A stretch of DNA of 64,000 nt from Rhododendron vialii (taxonomy: Eukaryota; Streptophyta; Magnoliopsida; Ericales; Ericaceae). The stretch is from NCBI RefSeq assembly GCF_030253575.1, contig NC_080568.1:8831501-8895500 (forward strand), given 5' to 3'. This document shows positions 55,413 to 64,000 of the stretch, one piece after another (positions within the stretch are counted from its first letter, which is position 1; each line of letters begins with the position of its first letter). Under the pieces are notes generated by a model. The model was given only the letters and a program-made list of their open reading frames with translations. It did no database searches and had not been told where the DNA came from. The translations under genes and the position numbers were made by a program.

Positions 55413-57156
55413 CTCCCACCTCTCTGCGAGGAAGTCAAGGGTAACTATAAAAGTTGCATTTTCAAATCGCGTCTCTTTTGCATTGACACTTTCGAGTCTG
55501 AGTCTGACGCAGTGTCTGTCAAGTCGTCTAAGTCTAGCTCTGAGTCGGAGCTCGTGCCTCTTGGCCCTCCATGTCGTAGCTTCTATTCTCAATTTGAGTC
55601 TTTTTGCTGTACTTGGCAACCCCGAGGGTTCTTATGATATGCATTATCCTGCTTTTAAGTACTTTGCTGGCTTTTGAATAAACCGTGTCGACCCCGATGA
55701 CGAAGGGATAGATTTCGATGGGATCATCCCCAAGGAAATGTGTTCCCTTGCCGAAAGGGAAGACGAAAGGCATGCTCAGCCTCTAAAAAAAAGAAGTAAT
55801 TTCAAATAAACTTGAAAGATGGGGCAGACCCTCGGATGGTTCAAATTGGTTCAGCGCTGTCCCCATAAGAGTATTGCGCCCGTTTAGACTTGTTCAAAGA
55901 ATTCAACAATATCTTGGCATGGTCTCACAAAGAAACGCTTGGCGTTGATCATGGGATAAAGAAGTATCAAATCCCCTACCGCCGGATGCCAAGCCAGAAA
56001 GCAAAAGCTCAGAAGACTCCAGGCCTTGTACCATGTTCGAAATAGTAACAGCAGTGTTCCATCAAGCGCACATTACAAGGGTGCAAAAGTGGCCTGGAGC
56101 GGGCATTTCCAATTGTAGCAGTCAGGACCCTTTCACTGTCAAAGTCATTTCATCTGGGGCTGCAATCAAAGATCATCGACCTCGACGGCAACAAATTCAA
56201 CACCTTGGTCAACCCAGATCAACTCAAGCGTTATTATCCCTGAGAGATGCTCGTTGGATCGAAAACCACAAGGGTGGGCGATTCCAAGCAAAAGTTAGAG
56301 CAGCCTGCTAGACCAAAAACCTATGGAGGCGGTCTAGGCAAAAATGAATTGGCAAAAAGTAAAAAGCTCGCTAGACCGAAGACCTGAAAAGGTGGTACTA
56401 GGCAAAAGTTAGAGCATAAAAGGAGAGGTAAAACACACGAGTGAACCTTTGCCTGAACTACGTTTTGACCTGATTCCCAAAATGGAATACGTAGGCAGTC
56501 TCTCTTCGAGACTCGGCCATACTTTATCAATTGGATCCGAGGTTGACGTTTTGGTGCACATCAAGGGTCATGAAAGGTCGAGAACAAGACAAGCCGAAGT
56601 GCTGACTGATAGGCTGAAGTCCATTGATTCATTGGAGAATCAGAAGGGGGAAATCATTCATCTTTCAAGTTTAATGCAAACTGCTGTTTCAATTTTAAAG
56701 CTGAGCAAAAGCCTTAAAATATTTTGAAGCATCAAAAACAGAACGAAATGCTTATGAGGCCTAACGGCTCACGGTTTATTCTAAGTTCAGCAACGTCTAT
56801 TTTAAGCGGCTGTAGTAGCTTTGCAATCTCGCGCGTTAGTTTGAGGCTCACACGCACTTGTACAAAAGTGATGCGCGTTGATCTCAAGCCTGCGCTCGCT
56901 TCTTCAATTCCTGCATCAGACAGCAGTAGGCAGCCATCACGCCTAACAGAGATTTTTGGACCCTCGGGGGCACATTTCAAATTCAAAGCACCTCAAATCT
57001 CGTTCAAGGGGCTTTTACCAAGTCTTGTCATGTTGTGCAAGTCATATGGTCCTAATGTGGTTGCACAGGGGTGTCGGTTTCAGTCCGGGCCTATATGAGT
57101 CATCATTTGCGTCTTTTGTCCATCTTTGCGACACTTTTTGCTTCGTTCGCTCCGAT
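55413..57156 (+). other. Interior of copy 2 downstream of gag
   Basis: Following the TAG in the same frame, about 75 codons of acidic, Ser-rich sequence (CIDTFESESDAVS and further) match copy 1. Then come stops and frameshifts. The tract 56,290-57,120 aligns with 26,280-27,060 of copy 1. No enzyme domain is visible. Confidence 0.55.
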
Positions 57157-58645
57157 GATAATAATAATGCGGAATAATACCCCAAGCGTAGGGCTTAACA
57201 CGTCGGTTGAAGCATAATAAACCGGAAATCCGGGATCGTACCCAAGGGAAATATTATATGGCTTGGTCGGATTTGTAGATGCAAGTAAGGGCTTTCGGCC
57301 TTTAGACGGCCAACTTTGTTTTACTTTGAAAGGTGGAAATAAAAGGGCTAAATTAAAGCGAATTAACTAGGGAAAAGATAGGCTAGGTCTAGGAATTATT
57401 AACACCCAAGACTCGAGCTAAACTACACTCTTCACCCAATTACACAATTTAAGATACTTGATTAAAGTTCTCAAGTCGGAAAATCGAATGATTTGAGAAC
57501 CAAGCTAGCTCTAGAATTCATTTGACAAATACCTCGTGCGAAAGAGCTCTAAGCATCTTATGTGGTGGGTAGTCGACGCTCCCACCTACACAAGATCAAA
57601 GAGGTTAACACCTCGGTGATTTATCAAACAAACCCGAACCCCACATCAATTTTCAAATCAAAGTTTGAAGCTTTATTGGGTGTAAAATGCAATTTTCGCC
57701 CGGGCCATGAGATGCTAATCATCCCATGACCTAACCCTTGAAACTACTCACCCATATCTAGAGAGATAGGAGCAAGCAAAAATCTAGCTACCATAATGAA
57801 ATAACAAGACTTGAATTAAACTAGAGACTAAGATAGATCGGGAGAAAATAAACAACTTTAATTAAGGCAACAATAACAAAAATTAACAACTAAGGGCAGA
57901 AAATTAAAATATAAGTGCTGAAAAAATGAAGAACAGCAAGAACAATTCAAAATGCAAATTGAATCTAATTCTAGATCTAAAATTAGGTAAGCAAATCTAA
58001 GTCTACTTGTTTGTACAAAATAATGACAAAGGCTTTTATACTCCGAAGGTCCGCGCCTGGAATATTCCCAAGATGCTCAGAAAATCCGCTCTTAAGCCCC
58101 TCGGCATCGATGGCAACGGCCTTAGAATGCTCTACTATGGGGTTCGGCATCGATGGAAGATGATTTGTCCCATCGCTGCCGAAGTGGTTAAGGGGTATTT
58201 GCCACTAAGGGGCTCGGCATCGATGGGATGTAAAAGTTTACATCGCTGCCGAGGCCAATAGTGGGTCATTGCCTTGGCCGCCTTCCTCTTGCTCGGGCAA
58301 TGATGGGTTCTGCTCGGGCAACTCTGCCTCTGCCTTGGCCATCGGGTTTCTGCTCGGGCAAATGAGTTCCTGCCTTGGCAACTTCAACTTCTGCTCTGGC
58401 CATCGGGCTTCTGCTCGGGCAAATCTGCTTCGGCTCGGGCGATGACAGGTTCCGCCTTGGCAAGTCAACTTCTGCTCGGGCAAAACCTTGTCTAGTGCAA
58501 CGAAAGCTCCCTTTTTGGCGATTTACCTACAAAATAGGACTAGACACTATACGAGCAAACAACGTTAATAATAACTAATAAGTAACTAAATTTAACTAAA
58601 ACTAAATACTAGCGCACCCTGCATTACATTCTCGGGTGCTTATCA
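57157..58645 (-). repeat. 3' LTR of the Athila-like element
   Basis: About 1,489 bp with TGATAA/TTATCA inverted ends. Within it, 58,090-58,255 carries several copies of TCGGCATCGATGG and its partner CCATCGCTGCCGA that can pair, and 58,265-58,490 carries an irregular repeat of about 30 bp based on TTCTGCTCGGGCAA. The LTR pair cannot be compared because the other LTR is off the window. Confidence 0.75.
58265..58490. repeat. Minisatellite inside the Athila LTR
   Basis: CTGCTCGGGCAA or close variants (CTGCCTTGGCAA, CTGCTCTGGCCA) recur about every 30 bases, at least eight times. Short reading frames on either strand here (for example 58,238-58,483) are repeat artefacts. Confidence 0.75.
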
Positions 58646-58660
58646 CGCCCCCCAACTTAA
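58646..58660 (-). promoter_or_regulatory. Polypurine tract of the Athila-like element
   Basis: The minus strand reads AAGTTGGGGGGCG directly before the LTR start TGATAAGC. It primes plus-strand DNA synthesis. Confidence 0.7.
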
Positions 58661-61600
58661 GGTTTGCTAGTCCCTAGCGAACGAAATGCAGAAAATTAAA
58701 ACATAAGCACTATGCAATCCTTCCGAGTTCACAACTTAGAACATGCTCAATTCTGTAACCTAGCAAGAGTTCAACAATCCGGCTTTTTATTTCATTTCTA
58801 CAACTCACATTTTCAGCATGCAATTAAACAGGCTAAGTATCAAGCAAGTCCAAGAGCAAGTCAAAATGGTCTGTGTCCTCGAACAATGGGAGGATACGGG
58901 ACACAGAACATGCGAATTCAGACTAAACCATATCCACCGAATCAGTGCTCAACAACAGGCATTAGCGAACAAGAATTACTATGCCTCAAACAACTAAAGC
59001 ACTTTTATTCAACAGAATTGAAAACTAGCAGATGATATTTGGATAACGAAAGGAAAGCATGCCATTAACTAGTTATGCAACTATCAGACAGTCAATCAAA
59101 ATGGAATTCAAGCGCACAAAAGATCAACTAAGGACTTTTTAAGCTTGTAATGACCTTGGTTACAAAGAACAGGTTAGCAAAAATGGGCGACGGTCTATTA
59201 CTAGCTTGGTTAACTACCCGAGTGACCGCCGCCAACATATGAAATGAACCAAGTCAAGGCCGAACCGGCCAAACCAACTACTAACTAATAATGTGCAAAG
59301 TTATACTACGAAATGAAAATGAAACAAAACAAAACAAAAGGATAGGATAGTTGGCATGTCAACCAACCAAGACCCCGACCAAGTAAGGGGAATTTCTAAA
59401 GCCACCGACTCTCTATCAAATCATCACCATGACACCACCTCATCCTCCTGTTAGCAAGTCATCTACTCAGTCAGCCAACTCCTCACTCTCATATCCTGCA
59501 AAGTCATCACTCATTTCCCCCTCATCAACTGGCTCGGGGACATACTTCACCCCATGCTGCTGCTCTAAAATCGAAGTCTGCCAGGCTATCTCTCTCCTTT
59601 GTGCTTCCTGTTCCCTCATCATCTTTCTCCTTTCAGCCTTCTCCTTTCTTTGAGAGTTGATAATTGAAACCCCTTGACAAAATAGCTTCTTGAGCCAAGA
59701 CCCTTGTTTTTGAACGGAAATCTTGAAATTGATGGTGAAAAGCTTGAGTGTTCTTGAGGGAGATGGAGGAGTTGGGGGTTTACTGTGGAAATATGGGGGA
59801 TTTGGTGGTGGATTGGAAGTTAGGTCTAGGGTTTAAGTGGTTTAATGGAGGGAAGAAAGGGGAAAATCGGGTTCAGAAGATGGATTTGGGTTTTAGTTTG
59901 AAACGTGCACTGGTCTGGCACTGATCTGTCGCCTTAACCCACTCGGCAGCGATGTTAACCCTTTTGTTCCATCGATGCCGAACATGATAGTAGCCTTATG
60001 AGATAGCTGCTTCGGCAGCGATGCAAAGTTTCCTTGTCCATCGATGTCGAGATGCTTAATGGCCTGGTGAGATGAGCTGCTCGGCAGCGATGTAAGCTCT
60101 TGTAATCCATCGATGCCGAAGCCACTAATCCAAGCAAATTTTTGTTTAGCTTCACTTCGATCCTCAGAACTTCCAACAATTCAGTTAGCATCCCCCAAAA
60201 CACCTTTTAAGCAATGAGCACTCAACCAAATAACCCTCCAAACAACCGGTCTCCTAGGCTAAGCAAAGAATGGGAGAATAACCGGATGCAAAATAGGACA
60301 AGGTGACTCATATGTGGTATAATCATGCAAAGAATGCCTTGTATCCTTTCCTAAGTGCGCTTTGGATTCCAAAATGATTGAAAATCGACATTTGAACACA
60401 ATTAGGCATGGACATGCGATTATTCACCTAACTACAAGCATGTTTATTGGAAGATGGGGATATGGGCCAAAACTTGCTCAAAAACTTAACTCAAAACTTA
60501 AACCATTCAATTTTCAACTAAGCATGCAAATTGAGAAACGCAAAATTCTTAGGATTGCTACGAATTCTTGCTAACCAACAACGATTGAGCATGCAACAAG
60601 TCTTGAACAAAACTAAAAACTCTGACAAAAGGAAGAATTTGCAAGTAAAAACCTTTTATTTATTTTTAAAATTTTCAATTTTCTATTGTTTTTTTGAATT
60701 TTTCAAATTTTCAAATGTTTTTGAATTTTCAAAATTTTTGCAAAAATTAAACAAAAATCAACCAAATAGCACATAAGCTAACCCCTCCCCCCAACTTAAA
60801 GCGATGCTATGCCCTCATAGCATTAAGAACAAGAGTGAAGAAAGGAAGAGTGCGCGAATGTACCGTCCAAGGGAAATGTCAACCCCTAAATACCTCGACC
60901 AAGTAGGAGGATTTTATGCCAATGTTTTGCTCCAGCCAGATTAGATGCTTCCAGGGTTCACTCCTTCGGTTCTACCAACTCGGAACCATAGCTAGTCACA
61001 CAGGGCCATATCCAAAGCTTTATCGGACTAACAACCGTGGCTCGTAGCCACACCCATGCTTAGGGCTCCTGAACGCCTCACTCACTCCGGCTTTAGGCCC
61101 AAACTACCAAGGCTGGTGTGGTAGCAAATAAACCCTGCAGAAGACTTAATAGGACGGCTTTCCACAAAACAAATGACATTAGAACCACCGGCCCGTGTTA
61201 TCCGGCTTCAAACCAAACCAAAATTAAAAGACAGAACATAAAGAAATTGCAAAGAACAAATTAGACATGCAAAACAAAATGAAATGCGATGCACCACCCG
61301 ATCATCACGCGATCACACGAGTCATACTTTTCTTCCCATTCCCTACCGGTGGGGTAAGAAATGGGTGGCTATACTAGACCGTTGAACATGTGTTATGCTA
61401 GCGCCCGTAATAAAATCTATCGCTTGACCTCGCCAAACAATGAAGTCCAGCGTCCCCTAAGATCAAAACCAAGCAAGATGCAATACAACCTAGCGTGCAC
61501 TCTAGGCAATATCAAACCTCACTCACAGACCTAAGTTGCCTCCGATTAGGGGCAATCGCGGAGAGCATGGATCATTAACGATAAACTATTACCAAGAAGA

Positions 61601-62210
61601 ACTAATAAAAGCCCTTTTTTCACTAACACATTGGTGAAATCTTTTGCATGTGAGGTATCTCCAAGATTTTATTAGATGCAAACACAGAACAAAAACAAAC
61701 AAAACATAACAAACAAAGCATGCATACTAAACTAAAATAGAAAGAAAGCAAGAAAGAAAGAAAGAAAGAAATATGCACAGTATATACAAATTTAATATCA
61801 GAACTCGGAGCGTCAAAGTCACAGCTAGACTCCGCCAAACAATGAAGTCCAGCGTCCCCTAAGATCATAACCAGGCAAGCAAACAAGATAGAGCCAAGTG
61901 CGCAAGCACGGGAGTATCACGGCCAAACCTAAGGATCTATACCGCCCCCGGTGGGGCTAATCTGGGAAACGTGAGTGGTTTACTGTGAATTACTCCTATC
62001 AGAAAAGCTAATTAAAGCCCTATGTCACTGATATTAAATGATTTGCCCTTCGAACCGGAGCTGGGCACACGATCCTTCTTTTAGTAGCGGCGTGCGAAGC
62101 TACATATACCCAAGTCAATGGAGGGTACCCCCTACCCGGGGGCCGGGTCCGACAAACAGTTAAGTTCAGCGGTTACGCTTTCGCTCCCCGTGCAATTTTT
62201 AAGAAACAAA
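58661..62210 (-). other. Long 3' untranslated region of the Athila-like element
   Basis: No env-like or other frame can be supported. A second purine tract of the same type (minus strand TTTAAGTTGGGGGGAGGGGT) lies at 60,782-60,800. Pairable blocks TCGGCAGCGATG and CCATCGATGCCGA recur at 59,941-60,122, echoing the LTR. The block GCCAAACAATGAAGTCCAGC followed by GTCCCCTAAGATCA occurs at 61,433 and 61,834. A GAAA run lies at 61,740-61,770. Confidence 0.6.
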
Positions 62211-64000
62211 CTAATCAACCGTGTAAACTGGATCGATTAACTCCTCATCCGGCTCGCCAAACTCTAAAGTACCAAGAAACAGTTTAAGCTTTTGGCCATT
62301 AACTTTGAAAGATTTACCATTTAACGGATTCATAACATCAACAGCACCATGAGGATAAACATGCTCAATAACATAAGGGCCCGCCCAACGAGAACGTAAT
62401 TTACCGGGAAACAAATGAAGCTTAGAGTTGTATAGGAGTACCCTTTGTCCAACCTCAAACTTTTTCCGGTGAATTCGCTTGTCGTGGAAATCCTTGACTT
62501 TGGCTTTGTAAATGGCGGTGTTGTCATAAGCATCTCTCCGAATTTCTTCAAGCTCATTGAGTTGGAGCTTTCTGTGCGCTCCGGCGGCTGGTAGATGATA
62601 ATTAAGTGTCTTGATTGCCCAATATGCTTTGTGCTCGAGCTCTACCGGAAGATGGCATGCTTTTCCAAAAACCAAACGATACGGCGAAGCCCCCAAAACA
62701 GTCTTGTATGCTGTGCGATAAGCCCAAAGTGCATCGGTCAAACGAAGACTCCAATCTTTCCGGTTCGGATTCACCGTCTTCTCCAAAATGTGTTTGATTT
62801 CCCTATTTGCCAACTCAGCTTGTCCATTCGTCTGAGGATGATAAGCAGTGGAGACCTTGTGATTGATTCCATACTTCTTCATTAATGCCCCAAAAGCACG
62901 ATTGCAAAAGTGAGTTCCTTGATCGCTTATGATTGCTCTTGGCATCCCAAAACGTGAAAGAATGTTGTCCTTGAGGAACTCCACCACTACCTTGGCATCA
63001 TTGGTCCGCGTTGCGATGGCTTCTACCCATTTTGAAACATAATCAACTGCTAATAAGATGTACAAATTGCCAAAAGAAACGGGGAAAGGTCCCATGAAGT
63101 CTATGCCCCAGCAGTCAAAGATCTCAACCACCATAATGTTGGTCAATGGCATTTCGTCCCTCCGAGACACACTCCCAAGCTTTTGACAACGTTCACAAGC
63201 TACACAAAAGTGATGAGCATCCCTATGCAAGGTTGGCCAATAAAATCCACATTGCAGCACTTTAGCAGAAGTCTTCTTAGAAGAGAAATGGCCCCCACAA
63301 GCTTCTGAATGACAAAACTCAAGAATTCTTCGCTGATCTGAATCTGGGACACAACGGCGCACTATTTGATCTTGGCAATACTTGAAAAGATAAGGGTCAT
63401 CATAAGAGAACATTCGTACTTCATGAAGGAACCGACGACGTTCTTGAGGAGACCAATGTGGCGGTAAGAGTCCCGTAGCCAAATAATTCACTATATCCGC
63501 AAACCATGGGGCACTCGAAACAGCAAACAATTGTTCATCCGGAAACGTGTCCACAATAGGTAAGCTTGGAGTAGGGTCCTCGAACTGTAACCTTGATAAA
63601 TGATCGGCTACCACATTCTCGACACCCTTTTTGTCCTTGATAGTTAAATTGAACTCTTGGAGAAGCAGGATCCATCGTATCAAACGAGCTTTGGCATCTT
63701 GCTTGGTAAGTAGGTACTTGAGAGCTGAGTGGTCCGTATACACAACAATAGGGGTGCCCCCAATAAGATAAGACCGGAATTTATCAAGAGCAAACACTAC
63801 CGCAAGTAACTCTTTCTCCGTGGTAGTGTAATTCACTTGAGCATCATTCAAGGTCTTGCTTGCATAATGGATAACATACGGATGCTTGTCCTTCCTTTGC
63901 CCCAAAACAGCGCCTACAGCATAGTCACTTGCATCACACATAAGCTCAAACGGGAGGCTCCAATCCGGTGGTTGCACAATAGGCGGGGTGGTAAGACTAG
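62211..64000 (-). CDS. Athila-type pol, RNase H and integrase part (5' end off window)
   Basis: The frame is open from the window edge to a stop at 62,211 (about 596 residues). It starts in the RNase H domain (IQPPDW-type entry, [18 protein letters not shown], then [14 protein letters not shown] and [12 protein letters not shown], with Asp, Glu and Asp catalytic residues). The integrase zinc finger follows ([14 protein letters not shown] then [11 protein letters not shown], an HHCC set). The catalytic core has Asp in [13 protein letters not shown], Asp in [12 protein letters not shown] and Glu in [19 protein letters not shown]. The C-terminal GPY/F-like part ends with [20 protein letters not shown]. 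It cuts and joins the element cDNA to the host chromosome. No stop or frameshift is seen in the visible part, so the copy may be young. Confidence 0.92.
   Translation of the reverse strand, partial: SLTTPPIVQPPDWSLPFELMCDASDYAVGAVLGQRKDKHPYVIHYASKTLNDAQVNYTTTEKELLAVVFALDKFRSYLIGGTPIVVYTDHSALKYLLTKQDAKARLIRWILLLQEFNLTIKDKKGVENVVADHLSRLQFEDPTPSLPIVDTFPDEQLFAVSSAPWFADIVNYLATGLLPPHWSPQERRRFLHEVRMFSYDDPYLFKYCQDQIVRRCVPDSDQRRILEFCHSEACGGHFSSKKTSAKVLQCGFYWPTLHRDAHHFCVACERCQKLGSVSRRDEMPLTNIMVVEIFDCWGIDFMGPFPVSFGNLYILLAVDYVSKWVEAIATRTNDAKVVVEFLKDNILSRFGMPRAIISDQGTHFCNRAFGALMKKYGINHKVSTAYHPQTNGQAELANREIKHILEKTVNPNRKDWSLRLTDALWAYRTAYKTVLGASPYRLVFGKACHLPVELEHKAYWAIKTLNYHLPAAGAHRKLQLNELEEIRRDAYDNTAIYKAKVKDFHDKRIHRKKFEVGQRVLLYNSKLHLFPGKLRSRWAGPYVIEHVYPHGAVDVMNPLNGKSFKVNGQKLKLFLGTLEFGEPDEELIDPVYTVD

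Larger units (their letters stand above)
51114..57156 (+). mobile_element. Non-autonomous Tat/Ogre-like element (copy 2), left part
   Basis: It starts with a full 5' LTR (51,114-53,096), a primer site and a leader, then a gag-like ORF and about 1.7 kb of shared interior. No pol is seen. The interior lines up with copy 1 (minus strand, 26,280-31,086). At 57,156 the alignment breaks because an Athila-like element has inserted. In copy 1 the equivalent sequence continues (26,270 and below), so the rest of copy 2, including its 3' LTR, should lie beyond the right edge. Confidence 0.8.
57157..64000 (-). mobile_element. Athila-like Ty3/gypsy element, 3' part (continues off the right edge)
   Basis: The 3' LTR (57,157-58,645), a 3.5-kb untranslated 3' region and the RNase H-integrase end of pol are present, all on the minus strand. 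The LTR ends are TGATAAGC and TTATTATCA. A purine tract precedes the LTR. The pol sequence is of the Athila type. The element interrupts copy 2 of the Tat/Ogre-like family at 57,156/57,157. Its 5' half, and the right half of copy 2, must lie beyond 64,000. Confidence 0.85.

Noticed and set aside
55360..55677. Leucine and serine-rich frame, also present in copy 1 (27,675-27,941)
   Set aside because: It looks like a conserved membrane protein, but it is another frame of the acidic sequence that continues gag. The apparent conservation comes from that frame.
58238..58578. Frames of 65 to 81 aa in the Athila LTR
   Set aside because: They are repeat translations of the CTGCTCGGGCAA minisatellite.
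59955..60203. 82-aa minus-strand frame considered as an env-like remnant
   Set aside because: It is built on the pairable TCGGCAGCGATG blocks and shows no signal peptide or membrane segment typical of an envelope-like protein.

Overview
The window is nuclear DNA of a flowering plant, most likely a eudicot. The evidence is a cluster of F-box/LRR/FBD genes with three coding exons, Ty3/gypsy elements of the Athila and Tat/Ogre-like lineages, LINE tails with plant-type RNase H, Stowaway MITEs, and a Mutator-like element (MULE) carrying a plant mobile domain (PMD) gene. I cannot name the species. No tRNA, rRNA, CRISPR or bacterial-type feature was seen.

Layout. From 1 to about 40,900 lies a tandem F-box/FBD cluster, all on the minus strand. 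Genes A (3,667-5,112), B (10,770-12,171) and C (18,950-20,470) are broken by stops and frameshifts. D (33,643-35,166) and E (38,134-39,657) have complete reading frames, but both carry AT in place of GT at the second intron donor. Two short F-box scraps (3,481 and 5,517) and repeated copies of the flanks, including a probable non-coding 5' exon, mark the duplicated units. Between the genes lie LINE 3' ends, two Stowaway MITEs, foldback MITEs and an inverted minisatellite.

A non-autonomous LTR element (23,036-33,073, minus) sits between C and D. It has a broken gag, no pol and a seven-copy 70-bp tandem array.

From 40,910 to 50,250 is a complete 9.3-kb MULE with long inverted ends and a near-perfect 10-bp target duplication, inserted about 220 bp upstream of the putative 5' exon of gene E. 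It holds a mudrA-like transposase gene killed by three transition-type stop codons, a five-exon PMD gene that is still open (721 codons), a 150-bp tandem array between them, a captured fragment of cytosolic isoleucyl-tRNA synthetase, and at least 13 copies of a near-palindromic motif confined to its non-coding parts. I regard this as the most interesting object in the window.

From 50,859 to 51,108 is a scrap of a group A (ABI5/GBF4-like) bZIP gene. It abuts a second copy of the non-autonomous LTR family (51,114 to 57,156, plus strand) that carries an intact but rearranged 365-aa gag-like ORF. That element is itself interrupted by an Athila-like Ty3/gypsy element (57,157 to beyond 64,000, minus) with an open RNase H-integrase frame at the right edge.

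The host part is therefore essentially one fast-evolving F-box family. Most of the remaining DNA is transposons, several nested or datable against paralogous empty sites within the same window.
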